The translations under genes and the position numbers were made by a program. This document shows positions 1 to 57,750 of a stretch of 64,000 nucleotides of DNA, piece by piece (the stretch's first letter is position 1; every line of letters starts with the position of its first letter). Source of the DNA: Amorphochlora amoebiformis. Taxonomy: Eukaryota; Cercozoa; Chlorarachniophyceae. The notes below the pieces were generated by a model that saw nothing but the letters and a program-made list of their open reading frames with translations, was not told where the DNA came from and did not search any database. The stretch is taken from the NCBI GenBank assembly GCA_054601695.1, contig BAAHQB010000056.1, forward strand, positions 744,001 to 808,000. The letters are read 5' to 3'.

Positions 1-100
1 ATATATATATATTTATACATTGTATGCATGAATATATATATATACACACATACACACACATATATATGTATATATGCATATTTGTATCACATATACTTAC

Positions 101-239
101 CGCATTCATATCCCATGGAGACACTGTGTGGTTCAATTTTCGAGCTAGAGCTGTCACCTACAACCATATCATCTTTAGACTCACGGTGAATATTATTAGG
201 GATACTGTTCACTTATCATCACAGTGAGCAGCCGCCGTT

Positions 240-307
<68 letters not shown>

Positions 308-344
308 TATAAATACAATTTACATATACGCAGGTATATATATT

Positions 345-385
<41 letters not shown>

Positions 386-460
386 ATATAAATATTATAT
401 ATTGTATATATACATATCTACATACAAATACATATATATATATATATATATATATTTATG

Positions 461-550
<90 letters not shown>

Positions 551-1683
551 CCCACACACCGCACCTCCATACAAAAAATCACCTGATCAGCTGTTAGGTA
601 CCCGTCCTCATCTTTATCCATTTTCGTGAACGCTGCGTCATAATCCCCCATAGTACCCTAGGATTAGGGTTAGGATTAGGTTATTCAGCATGTCTTAGTC
701 CGAGGACCATTGACTCCACCACATTGTGGAGCTATAGTGCTGATTAGGGTTAGGGTTAGGGATAGTGCTGGTTCGGGGTAGGGTTAAATTCATGCCTGTA
801 GGAGGAGGTGGTCCTCAGCGACAGATATAAACTCATTTACACTGATTTTTCCCGATCCAGTCTGTGATATGAAACCATGGATATCAACCTGTCTCAGGAA
901 AAATATTGAAAAAAACAGCAACCCAGAACCTAAAACTCTTAACCCTAACGAACCCTAACCCTTGGAACTGAAAAGGATAACCTTATCGTATGTTCGCATA
1001 AGTTGATGCACTCGGTCCATCGGAAGCCAGTGTTGGCTTAGGCAAAAATCTTCGGAGCATTCCTAGGGTTAGGATAGGGTTGGGGTTGGGTGGGGTCAGG
1101 ATAGGGTTCGAGTAGGGTTTTTAGAGCGACGCCGATAGGGTTAGAAGAGGGTTTGGTATTAGGGTTAGAGTTAGGGTTAGGGTTAGGGTTAGGGTTAGGT
1201 TAGGGTTAAGGTCATGGTTAGGATCAAGGTTAGGATCATGTTATTTAGCATATCTTTTTCCAGGAACCATTGACTAGGGTCAAGGTTAGGGTTAGGGCTA
1301 GGGTATTGTCACATTGGCTTGGTTTGGGAAACGGTTAGGGTCAGGGTTAGGGCTAGGGTATTGTCACAGTGGCTTAGTTTGGGTTACGGTTAGGGGGTTA
1401 GGTTTATGGTTAGGGTTAGCCTGACCCTAGGAGGGTGCCGAGTAGGGCTAGGATAGGGTTAGAGTATGGTTAGGATAGGGCTAGAGTGGGGTTCGGAGGG
1501 CTTGGATAGGGTCACATGGTAGCAAGGTTGTGGGTGGTTGTCAGGGTAAGGGAAGGTTATGTATTGTTTTTGGGGTTTGGGAGAATTACTAGGACGCTGC
1601 GGAATTCTTCGGCATTCTGTGTATGGATGTGATAGTTTTATTATGTGTGATTGTAATATTCATTTATATATATATATATATAC

Positions 1684-1729
<46 letters not shown>

Positions 1730-2038
1730 ACCCAAATTTAACATGTAAATCATACTACTTCAGCCCTGATTTGAAGTCTAACCCTAGCCCTAAGCCAGGA
1801 ATCACCAGAGCGTTATCGCCATCGACATCCGCGAGCTTGAAACGTTCAAGCAGTTTGGTCAAGTGCCGCTCTCTATGAAATATGATGTATGTGTTACATT
1901 TGTGTATGTACTTAAAATATGTACATAAACGTTCAGCATGTGTATATACTAGTAGTTTGGTCAAGTGCCGCTCTCTATGGAATATGATGAATATGTTATG
2001 TGTGTATGTACTTAAAATATGTACATAAACGTACAGCA

Positions 2039-2100
<62 letters not shown>

Positions 2101-2174
2101 CAAGTAGTTTGGTCAAGTGCCGCTTTCTATGAAGTATGATGTATGTGTAACATGTGTGCTTAAAATATATATGC

Positions 2175-2213
<39 letters not shown>

Positions 2214-2215
2214 AA

Positions 2216-2281
<66 letters not shown>

Positions 2282-2385
2282 TTTTATATATATATATATA
2301 TATATATTATACGTATACTTATGTGCACAACACTGACATTTATACAATTCTACATGTGCAAATATATAATGTGATATATATATAT

Positions 2386-2427
<42 letters not shown>

Positions 2428-2431
2428 ATAT

Positions 2432-2468
<37 letters not shown>

Positions 2469-2518
2469 TACACACACATGTATTAAATATGTATATATGC
2501 ATATTTGTGCGCAAATGT

Positions 2519-2570
<52 letters not shown>

Positions 2571-2680
2571 GTATAAACATACATACATGTATGTCATATA
2601 TGTTAACATACATATACAAATACATACACACAAATATATATATATTTATATATATGTATATTTATATGTTTATATATATG

Positions 2681-2734
<54 letters not shown>

Positions 2735-2748
2735 TATAAATATATATG

Positions 2749-2783
<35 letters not shown>

Positions 2784-3185
2784 TTATAATTATATGTATA
2801 AATACATTCGCACATATGGATGTGTACACACATATACTTACATGTATGTGTGTATACACATATACGTATATGTACATATGTTTACATAGCCACAATAATA
2901 ATAACCATACTCCGCTTCTTCTGTATACATATATACATACATGTATATGTATTTACATAGCTATGATAATCATACTCAGCCTCCTCTATCGACACAATAG
3001 AAGACGACGCAGGGGACGCCTAAATTGGAAAATTAGATAAGATTTAAGCTACCCATTCCAGACTTAAAAGAGACATTGGAGATGGAAATTGTTAGGATTA
3101 TAGCTGTGCTACACTTTCGAATATCACTGTCTGTGAATGGATATGGAGGTTTAGTTACCCTGTCAATAACTGGAGAAGCTCCCAT
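101..3185 (-). CDS. EF-hand calcium-binding protein (gene O), 3' end outside window
   Basis: Calmodulin-superfamily calcium sensor, cut by the left edge. Five exons on the minus strand join in phase: 3185-3159, 3019-2976, 1872-1806, 657-583 and 157-101, giving 90 codons with no stop reached. The protein starts MGASPVIDR, then has a Ser-rich linker ending [13 protein letters not shown]. Two EF-hands follow: a degenerate loop with DVDGDNAL (exon 3), and a near-canonical loop [12 protein letters not shown] (exon 4) with Asp at positions 1, 3 and 5, Gly at 6, and Gln instead of Glu at 12. The last exon ([16 protein letters not shown]) looks like the exit helix and start of the next hand. Seen: motifs and phase. 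Known: such loops bind Ca2+. Inferred: a regulatory subunit or sensor, partner unknown. Introns hold TTAGGG-like repeats (660-1530) and extra copies of the exon 3 edge. Confidence 0.68.
660..1530 (+). repeat. Degenerate TTAGGG-like interstitial array in an intron of gene O
   Basis: G-rich degenerate telomere-type repeat, with the cleanest run of GGGTTAGGG units near 1150-1210. It is interrupted by unrelated blocks, including one starting near 690 (AGGACCATTGACTCC) that recurs at 14600. A 62 bp segment holding GGTATTGTCACA is present twice, near 1300 and 1357. The array lies between exons 1872-1806 and 657-583 of the EF-hand gene, so it is intronic; a short CCCTAA-type run occurs at about 937-962. 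Confidence 0.75.
1851..2170. repeat. Three copies of a ~100 bp unit overlapping an EF-hand exon
   Basis: AGTTTGGTCAAGTGCCGC occurs at about 1852, 1951 and 2105, each followed by a variant of CTCTATGAAATATGATG, and the first two also share a further TACTTAAAATATGTACATAAACG-like tail. The first copy is the 5' part of the functional exon 1872-1806. The other two are upstream partial copies that keep an acceptor-like ATAG and encode RHLTKLL, then run into other sequence. The third is separated by an expanded TA tract. Confidence 0.8.
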
Positions 3186-3834
<649 letters not shown>

Positions 3835-4506
3835 ATGGGTGCCCTCCTCCGTAATCAAAGGATCATTATACCGAAATCCCCTACCTTCGCAACGGAAGAG
3901 ATGTAACCAAACGTGTACGACTACGTAGCCCATTCCGCAAAGCGCTTGATTGGAAGCCGGAGTTTCTTGAGGTTGCAATCAAACCCCCGAGGAAGAATGC
4001 CCTGCAAATTGAAGAGAAAAATCAGGAAATAGGAGCATTTTCGTCGGAGACGAAAGCAACACTCGATAACGATCAGAAAGTGTGGGAAGGGAGATCGGGA
4101 GAAGTGGGGGGTAAATTCTACTCCCAACGGAGGGAAAAAATATCACACACCCGCAAGACACTGCAAAGAAGGCCGCAGCTCGCATGGAACTCCTGACCGA
4201 GAAAACAAGCGGAAGAAGGTTGCATTTAGCTGTTCTAGAATCTTGGGGTTGGCTAAGGAGGGTCGGAGGTCAAAAATGGGGCCGGTGGGGGGGGGTTTCA
4301 TTGGCGTAACCTTGTGGTGGCCATTGTGGGTGCTTCTGGAGACCTCTCGAGATTCCCGTCGGGGATTCCTAATAAACGTGACCATGGGCCATGTCGCTAG
4401 ATGGGTGGGATTCCGTAGATTCCGGCATTATTACAAATGCTGCACGTGCCAGGAAGCTCATGATCTCTGCTCATCCAGCTGTTTTACAATAAAACACCCA
4501 AAATAG
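3835..4506 (+). CDS. Small charged protein of unknown function (gene N)
   Basis: Unrecognised. The proposed ATG at 3835 opens [14 protein letters not shown]; exons 3835-3902, 3929-4110 and 4158-4218 join in phase and encode about 103 residues, rich in Lys, Glu and Arg, including [16 protein letters not shown] and a C-terminal helix-like [15 protein letters not shown]. The last exon is ambiguous: acceptors at 4452 or 4478 both keep phase and reach a stop at 4492 or 4506 after 8-12 further residues. No signal peptide or membrane span. The first intron is only 26 nt (3903-3928), which is a weak point: the first exon may use another border. It is followed 186 bp downstream by the same-strand gene A. 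The higher GC than the surroundings and the phase agreement argue for real coding sequence. Confidence 0.45.
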
Positions 4507-4692
4507 TCCATCAGTGCGGGATCACTACCAAAGGTCATGGCACGAGTCGAGCTGGTAAACCGTTAGTCTTCATGGCGAAGAGTTATTTTTTCACCCTGCG
4601 CGTTTACATGTTTCCGCCTTACTATTGAATTATCGTCAGAAGAGGAAAGGGTGGTACTGGATTGCGCCAATTCTGCATCGAACACTTTCCAA

Positions 4693-12992
<8,300 letters not shown>

Positions 12993-13506
12993 TAGACTAT
13001 AGTGCAAGGTTTTCGTTCAAACAACGCTCCTAGGCCACGCTCGTAAAATCCTGGAACACACTTGCCCTCAAAGAGTTTGGGAATATCTAGAATATATCGC
13101 CGTAAATATACATGCCGAGCTCGGCAAAACTGTCAGCGGCAATCATTCCGCTGTCATGATTAAAATTAACGTTACTCAAAGTTTGAATCTGCAATATCAT
13201 TATCTCAGGCTGTGATTTTGTCACATGACAGTGACTGTTAGTATTAATAACTTCAATGATCACTAGTACTAGACTGAATAAGTCACATATTAATATTAAA
13301 AATTGCAGCGGCATGATCACAAGCTCATATGGCTTTACAGCCCGAGATTGATGAAGATTCATTTGTACATGGACATATTTTACGATACTCAGCATAATAT
13401 GATGTACAGGCTTGATTGAATGGTCAGCGAGAAACAACTAGAACAAGGATAATGTGACCGTATTTAAGCAAACTGAGTTATCCTAGCTACTAATATCACT
13501 AAATTC
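12993..13506. other. Convergent 3' region between genes A and B
   Basis: Non-repetitive AT-rich sequence between the stop of gene A (12992, plus) and the stop of gene B (13507, minus); presumably both 3' UTRs. A 116-codon open frame on minus (13437-13087) has no motif or convincing splice context and I do not call it. No terminal repeat or RNA gene seen. Confidence 0.4.
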
Positions 13507-19451
<5,945 letters not shown>

Positions 19452-19726
19452 CTTTTGGATGTCACTCGGGCTGACAGGGCCACCTGTGACTTGATAGAGT
19501 GACAGGAGATGAGCAAACGTGACATGACATAGTGACTAAAAACATGCACACTGTGACAAGACTGAGAGACATTCCACCATTTTGTCAGGAGAATCTTGGC
19601 GACTGCCTCTGACTGTGCCCCGGGGCAGATTCGGCTGAGAAAACGATCTAGCCGCCCTTTCCCCCCCTCTCCTTCTGCCTACCAGGGTACGACACGGCCG
19701 TTTTTCACGCCACGTGTGAGTCTACG
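19452..19726. promoter_or_regulatory. Bidirectional promoter region B|C
   Basis: 275 bp between the ATG of gene B (minus, 19451) and that of gene C (plus, 19727). Free of TA repeats and much richer in GC than the introns. It holds AACGTGAC at 19516, the exact reverse complement of GTCACGTT found three times in the J|K region, and an E/G-box-like CACGTG at 19711. It also has a C-rich run near 19660-19675. No TATA box evident. Confidence 0.55.
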
Positions 19727-25871
<6,145 letters not shown>

Positions 25872-25986
25872 ATAGAGGAATATATATTGTGTGTTTGAAT
25901 TTGTAGTATAGATCTAATAGGCTATGCGAATAAATGTAAATGCTGTATATATGTATGTATGTATGTATATGTATAATATATATATA

Positions 25987-26042
<56 letters not shown>

Positions 26043-26101
26043 CATTGTATATATGTACATTATGTATGTGTATGTTTAGAAATACAATACAGACGAACAT
26101 G

Positions 26102-26133
<32 letters not shown>

Positions 26134-26140
26134 CATATCA

Positions 26141-26212
<72 letters not shown>

Positions 26213-26678
26213 TATATATATATGTATATATATATATAATTATGTAGATACACATATAACTCGCCATAATTCGTTATTAGGGTTGTTACTAGTGCATATG
26301 TGGGTACTTTGTGGATTCGCACTATACACTCAAAGAGAAGAGATAGCATTCGTAGATCTAAGTGTCGTTCGTACGCAAAACAATCACGAAGCCCCATTAG
26401 CCACAAAGTAGTCTGTCAAGCGGTCAAACTCGGTCGCCGAGATTATTAAAGGTAAAGATCACCTCCTGATGAAAAAGCTGACCTGATAAGCCAGGCTGTA
26501 CTGTGATGTATTTTTAAATTTACTGCCATTACACCCCCTGTGACTAATGAACCACGGTAGACTTCGGACTTAATTAGCATGATTATAAGTATATCTAGTA
26601 TATATATCTGGTATACATACATACAGACACACACACAGATATATACATATGTATATATATATATATATCTAGATATAT

Positions 26679-26723
<45 letters not shown>

Positions 26724-27505
26724 AGATATATATATATCTAGAATATATATATATATACTAGATATATATCTCGAGTACCGTAGTGTATTAACCAGAGAGA
26801 CCGAAGTCGCTAGCTCACGGTATTTGGTGTGATGTGTACATTGTAGAAGCTCGAACATTCTCAAAGATTCTGGTCATTTAATTAGTAAGTATATTCAGAC
26901 CTTAGAATCTAACACGTTATATCAGTTGAATGATTGCATTCGTGCTCGAGCTCCATTCACTAGATGCAGCCAAGCTCCAAGTTATACAAGTATGGTACGT
27001 TATGTACGATTTTAAGTCACGTCATCCATGCTACAATACACATGATACGTATGTACATAAGTAGTTAATTACAGTACGTATACCTAGATACGTATTGTAT
27101 ATTACGTGTATATGTGTTTACATACTAGACATATACGAATTTACAATTATGAACGGTACGCACGTGTATTTTATCTATTCTAGCTAGTATAGTTGTACAC
27201 ATAGGACATGTACGTACGTATACGTACGTACTCGGATCCACGATCATATTGCGTACCATATTTAAACGCGTATACGTATCAATGTACATCTGAGATATAA
27301 CTGCGTCTGTTATGAGTAGTAATTGTCTAGATTGTCTAGTTGTGCTAGTGTGTGTCTAGTGTGTGGTGTACTGCATATGGTATCATCTGATATCCGTTAT
27401 CTATCCAGATATAATCTAGATCATGATTCATACTATCGTCGTATATATATACGCATTCGAGAGTACGTACAAGTGTAACAATAGATATCTCATATATGTG
27501 TATAT

Positions 27506-27548
<43 letters not shown>

Positions 27549-27551
27549 TCT

Positions 27552-27585
<34 letters not shown>

Positions 27586-27788
27586 TAGATATATGTAACT
27601 GTTAAATAACCGAGCAAGCAGCGTGTACACCGCGATCATAAAATGATTTCAAATATTAACTACAGACACATTTTACACAGAAAGAATGACTTGGCTTGTT
27701 CATTAGTCTAGTAAATACACACCGACACACGGGCTTGCATTAATTACATAGACTCTCATACTTTTAATGTAAAAGTATTTCAAGACTA
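25872..27788. other. Intergenic region without a supported gene
   Basis: Between the stop of gene D (25871, plus) and the stop of gene E (27789, minus). 25940-26240 is (TA)n. A short plus-strand exon-like patch near 26417-26449 (ends AAAG/GTAAAG) could extend gene D but joins nothing further. 26640-26775 has TA tracts broken by TCTAGA palindromes. 26880-27480 is unique sequence rich in TACGTA and CTAGA motifs, without coding signal. No RNA gene recognised. Confidence 0.4.
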
Positions 27789-42649
<14,861 letters not shown>

Positions 42650-43095
42650 TTATGTGTGAATGTATCCAGTGCAACATATCCAACCTTGCCCGTAGCGTAC
42701 TAGTCTTCGGCGTTCGCCTGGAATCACATCTTCATCACATACCAACCATAAAATCAGCGAAAGCCTTTCAAATCAGAAAAACCCTACGCATGTAGTCATA
42801 AGAAAATATAGCCATTGAACATCGAATATATCTTAACTTTCCTCAGTTGAGAATGTCATACTATTTACTGTTGCACCAACAAATTCTAGATCATACAAGA
42901 AGTTCGATATTCCACCTTTGATCACCCGATAGGGCTAAAGGTGCGATTGGTATGGACATAAGATCCGTGTCCGCTGACGCTTTGCGGTCGTATATCATCT
43001 TCTGAGAACATTTCAAATATAGAATCAAATTTCATCCACGGACACACACTATATGCATACATACATACATAATTACATACATCCATGCATATCAT

Positions 43096-43140
<45 letters not shown>

Positions 43141-44365
43141 GTGTGTATGTATGTATATATATATGTAAGCATTCTGATATACCTCGTTGTTCTGGATTAT
43201 CTCGTCTGAGCCCAATCGGTCCATTTCGTCTGGAAAGCGTGGCTGACTGAAACGAGGCTGTTCGTCGAGATGAACAACAGCATCATCTCCTGGTGGGTGA
43301 TCAATAGTCGACATTTTGCCCAACTTTTCGTCGCTCGCCGTCTAGCGATCAAAACACATTTATAAATGCCAAAATTGGGAGTATACATCGAAATGGTGTT
43401 AATACGTGTCTTTTGAGCACTCGGCACACGGGGTTTACCTTGGCCAAGGGAGACAGCTTGGGCGGGTCCTCAGACCGGAGTAGAGGCTGCACATAAAATA
43501 CAAGGTCGTACTCTGTGCGGCGTGGGTGTGATATATATACCTGCGATGAGCCCAAATCTTTGATCGGACGACTCAACGGTGTTCTACCCTCCTTGATATC
43601 GAAAAATCTACCCCGTAAAAGCCAACAATCAGATCTACCCAGGACGAGGCGGAGGAAAACTAGGTCAAGGGGGTTGAGGGAACAGATTTTGGAGAAAAGA
43701 GCAAGCGATATGTCTCTCGTCGTGTAACCGGAGAGGAGAGAGGTGGTTTTAAATAGAAAGACAGAGAGATATGGGGAACGATAGTCTGTATTTTGTGATT
43801 GGGATGAACAGATACCGATTTTCTGCCGTGGAGCCGAGGTCTATTGCTAGAGTTGTAAAGTGAGCTACAAGCCACTTGCGTAATGTCTTTAGATCATTGA
43901 AATTTGGCATGATCTGGGAAACGTAAAATTACTCATGACGAATCGGATCCGCATGTCTGAACCATCTGTGTCATGCTCAAGTAAAACCATTGGGATGTCA
44001 TCCTCAAGTAAAACCATTGGGATGTCATGCTCAAGTGCATCATCAAAAAAACTTTTTCAATCAACCTTGTTGAGCTCCTCTATGCAATATTTCCACTCGT
44101 TATTTCGTATATCCTCCAGGTTATCTGAGTAGGCCACATCATATACGTGGTGGCCGAATCCCCGCGTGACGATCCGATATTCCGGCCGGTCCTTCTGCGA
44201 GTGGTCTTTCCCTCCAAAGAACCCTCCGAAACCCAAGACAGGCGTCTTTTTCCGCTGGAGCGCGAAATACTTGGACTTTTGAATCGACCGATATTCCGAC
44301 ATCACCTTGCTCATGTAAACGCCATGGGACACGCCCGTGCGCTTGACGGGAATGACGAACGGCAT
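42650..44365 (-). CDS. Unknown protein (gene G), 8 exons, about 317 residues
   Basis: Not recognised as a known family. Exons on minus, all in phase, 318 codons including TAA: 44365-44066, 43913-43816, 43715-43541, 43486-43439, 43341-43183, 43001-42926, 42867-42838, 42717-42650. The first exon starts MPFVIPVKRTGVSHGVYMSK and contains a Gly-rich GFGGFFGGKD and an aromatic RGFGHHVYDVAYSD. The middle part is mixed helical and hydrophobic (LRKWLVAHFTTLAIDLGS, ICSLNPLDLVFLRLVLGRSD), followed by a Pro- and Asp-rich, probably disordered region (SEDPPKLSPLAK, HPPGDDAVVHLDEQPRF). The final exons are short and least certain. No signal peptide or clear membrane span. It shares a 245 bp upstream region with TMEM115-like gene H. 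The compact TA-poor introns contrast with its neighbours. A 27 bp repeat lies in the first intron. Confidence 0.6.
43969..44038. repeat. 27-bp tandem repeat in the first intron of gene G
   Basis: TCATGCTCAAGTAAAACCAT plus TGGGATG is present twice in full and once in part (43971, 43998, 44025). On minus it stays open, coding DIPMVLLE units, in the same frame as exon 1 after a single TGA, so it may be an alternative or former coding extension. Confidence 0.85.
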
Positions 44366-44610
44366 GATCCCCGACCCGATACGCTTTTTCTTTAAGAAAA
44401 AGTGTCCAGTATCAAGGCCTATCTGAGTTTAACACAGGCTTCTAACAATCACGCCATTGTTTGCACAGCCTTTTCTGAGAGTTTGTGGAGACTCTTGACC
44501 GGGTAGTGACGTTTTGGATTCCGAGGTGTGTGTTTGGGCTCCGAATACCCGGTACGAGATCTGGAGACTCGTAGAGATTCTGAGTATCGTGGCTGCCACG
44601 TCATATTGCC
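44366..44610. promoter_or_regulatory. Bidirectional promoter region G|H
   Basis: 245 bp between ATGs of gene G (minus, 44365) and gene H (plus, 44611). TA-free and mixed composition, with TGACGT at 44508 and CCACGTCA near 44597, ACGT-core motifs as in the J|K and B|C regions. An A/T-rich palindrome-like CTTTTTCTTTAAGAAAAAG lies near gene G at about 44384-44402. Confidence 0.55.
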
Positions 44611-53852
<9,242 letters not shown>

Positions 53853-54346
53853 TCTTCGGCCTTGGCCAGTGATGGAAAATGCCTAAAAATGGAAGTGCTA
53901 GGCGTCGATAGATAGATGTGGTTCTCAAGGCTCAGAGTGAACCTGTAGTTCTTAATTTCTAGATCCACGAATTTCAACCAATTGAACAAATTTAAATATG
54001 AAACAGCTTGATGAGCGCACGGTTAACAAGATATTTTCCACAGTGTGTTAGAGTGTGTACATAACCCAGATCCTTGAGATCAAATGAAAAATTTAAAAAA
54101 ACTAGTAATCTAGTAATACCAGTAATCGCACTTTGATACTATGAAGAACTAAAAAAAATTGCCAATATTCTAGAAATTCTAGAAATTTTACATTCCATTA
54201 ATTAAACTAAATTAAAATCTAGTCCAGATTATCTATTCATATAGATAGTCAGGCATAATCACTAGAATCATCGATGATCGAAAGCAGTAAAGTATCAAGT
54301 TTGATTCATGAACTAAGCCCATACAGCAGACATATCTACTACAGTG
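53853..54346. other. Convergent 3' region between genes H and I
   Basis: Unique AT-rich sequence between the stop codons of H (plus) and I (minus), presumably 3' UTRs. Contains several TCTAG/CTAGTAAT motifs (54105-54240) but no frame, repeat or RNA gene that I can support. Confidence 0.4.
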
Positions 54347-54864
54347 CTAGTACGTACGCACCGAATTCTTGTCCCGGGTTGCCCACACGGGGACATCTAA
54401 AACTCTCGCGGCCTTCCGACGCTCTGCCTTCTCGCGATCCAATCGCTGCCTCCGTAGCTCTTGTATCGACAGCTTCTTAACACCATTCTCGCTTTCACTA
54501 CCATCGCTGCTGCTGCCCTCGCTGGTCTTATTCTTTCGTTTTTTCTTTTTCTTTTTCTTTTTCTTCTTTTTCTCCTTTTTGCGCTTCTTTTTCCTCTTGG
54601 TGGTAATCTCATCGGTCGAGTCGTCATCCTTGTTGAATAGACATTATATTTATATTATTACATATACATACATATAAATATGCATTTGAATATATACATA
54701 TTAATATTTACACACTACAAGAATATATTTAACATATATATATATATATATATATATTTTACATTTTCATACCCTTTTATTAAATTGTATTCGCATATAT
54801 AATATACATATAAAATATACATTTTTGTAATTACATGTATATAATATATATATATATATTGCAT

Positions 54865-54907
<43 letters not shown>

Positions 54908-55054
54908 TGTATATATACATGTATATGAATGCATCTACGCATAACCACACATTAGATAACACACACCGTCCTACATAAAATCGAGACACACAACAATATA
55001 AATATATTTATATACACATACATACATATACATACATATATATATGTTACAGAG

Positions 55055-55091
<37 letters not shown>

Positions 55092-55440
55092 CATATATCT
55101 ATATATACATATATTCTACACGAATTAACATATTTATAAACAGACTTATATGTAGACTTATATGTCCATACATCACGTAGCACATACCACATACCACATA
55201 CCTACATATAAACACAAACACAAATCGAGACACAGAAAGCTGAGATACCCTAATACGTTGGCGCTTCCGCGAGGTACTAGCGGCCGCTTGAAGTCTAAGG
55301 GCTGGCCCATTGGCGTCGAAAACGTCGATCTTTTGGTCGGGCGTCGAGCCGCACTTCTCACAACGCTTGTTAGTCTTCACGTTATGGTGCGCGCAGGTGG
55401 GGTCGGGACATACCCTTGATAAAATATGTATGTGTAAAAT

Positions 55441-55471
<31 letters not shown>

Positions 55472-55512
55472 TATTATATGTACGTAATATAAAGTTCCAC
55501 CACATATATATG

Positions 55513-55551
<39 letters not shown>

Positions 55552-56014
55552 TTCTAAATATTTATTTACCCAAATAGTCAGAAAATACTTTAATTCACAT
55601 GATTTGAACAACTGTTGATGCTGGAAATTCCAAGGGAATTGTGATATACCAGTCGCCGTCGCGAAACCGTCGTCGTAGGGTCGGCTGTTCAGGTTCTTTT
55701 GGTCGAGGAGCCTTGCACTTGAAGCAGTGGGTATTCCGCTGTACGTTGGATTTGAAAAAATCAGTGTTTTTTCTGAGCTGGAAAAGCAATCGAATTGTAT
55801 GTCCAAAATGTAAATATACATATGTAGAGGTATAACGTACATTATATATATATGTTTATATATATATATGTATATAATATATATATGTATATATATATCA
55901 TACCATATTATAGATATATTTTCAAATATATTTATATATATATATATATATATGTTATATAGAAATATAGAATGTGATTATGGTCATGTCTACGTGTACA
56001 TTCGTTACCCCGAA

Positions 56015-56070
<56 letters not shown>

Positions 56071-56376
56071 ATATGTAGAAACGTGGTTATGAAGGTATGC
56101 ACAATCATCCTGTTGGGCTTGTACGTATACATCCCTTACCCCAAAATTTTTCGCAGGGCAGTGCTGGCAGTTCCAGTCTCGCTTCTCCCATTCCTTGCGG
56201 ACTGAGAGAACATATACAAAGATTTGTTTATATATTTATATGTATGTGTGCCGTATATATATATATATATATGTGTATATATATGTATATATATCTGTGT
56301 AAAATATGTAGCTTCTCGTATCTAGCTGACTGAGGACACAAAGGTATATTGTATATATATATGTATATATTTATAC

Positions 56377-56408
<32 letters not shown>

Positions 56409-56448
56409 GTATTATATATTTATATATATATATATACATATATAAAAT

Positions 56449-56491
<43 letters not shown>

Positions 56492-56549
56492 ATGTAATTT
56501 AGCAATCCCTTGAAGACTAAGAGATGCAAAGACTTATATATGTATACCC

Positions 56550-56583
<34 letters not shown>

Positions 56584-56595
56584 ACTCATGTATAT

Positions 56596-56657
<62 letters not shown>

Positions 56658-57016
56658 CGTATATTACATATACTTGAAAAACATAAAGAAGACGAGCATA
56701 AAAGCAAGAAATGTTTTTCCATACATACGTACGAGTATAAAACAAGTACAGAAATCCGTCTTATTATGTAAAAAAATAGACACATATAGTATCTTTTTAT
56801 TAGTATTTGACCTAAGTAGGACACGTTTGCCTTGCCCAGCTTGCTTTTGATGGCGAGGAGAGGATCGTTCCAGGTGTGAGAATGTTCTTTTAATACTCGG
56901 GCCTAAAATGGTGATCATGTGTTCATAAATTGTAACAGAATGCTTATGCACTACATTTGTATGTAACATTACACACACATATATATATATATATATATAC
57001 ATTATATATATTATAT

Positions 57017-57048
<32 letters not shown>

Positions 57049-57485
57049 TACTTCATATATATATATATATATATGTATATTTACATATATATATATATAT
57101 ATGTATATATAATATATAATGTATAGATATATATGCATGTATTCTTGTCCTCATACTATACCCGATCCTGCTTGATTTTCGTTGTGGTTCCCCATGAACT
57201 TTTCTCAATGAGCTTCCGGCTCGCAGCGTCAACTCCAATCACTCTCATCTATTGCACATACATTTATAGATTATATACACAATATAAATGCATTAGTATA
57301 TTCATACACATATGTATATAAGTATATATATATATATTATAAATATATATTATATATATATTTATATATATATATATATGTGTGTGTATGCATGCATACC
57401 TTCATGTTATACATATGTACAAATGTATATGTACAATATATATATATATATGTATTAATTAATGTATATATATTATATATATATT

Positions 57486-57549
<64 letters not shown>

Positions 57550-57585
57550 AGCTATTATACATACTAATTATATGATATATATTAT

Positions 57586-57619
<34 letters not shown>

Positions 57620-57627
57620 GAAAATTT

Positions 57628-57698
<71 letters not shown>

Positions 57699-57716
57699 CA
57701 TCATGTACATTTCTAT

Positions 57717-57750
<34 letters not shown>

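Noticed and set aside
240-301. CRISPR-like regularity of AT repeats.
   Set aside because: Simple dinucleotide microsatellites without direct repeats plus unique spacers; the genome is eukaryotic.
13087-13437. 116-codon minus frame with a hydrophobic middle.
   Set aside because: Lies between two convergent gene ends in unique AT-rich sequence, has no splice partner and no family motif; likely chance.
43914-44065. Two very small introns (26 and 36 nt) in gene G, suggesting nucleomorph-like introns.
   Set aside because: A single 152 nt intron from 44065 to 43914 keeps phase with ordinary borders and is simpler.
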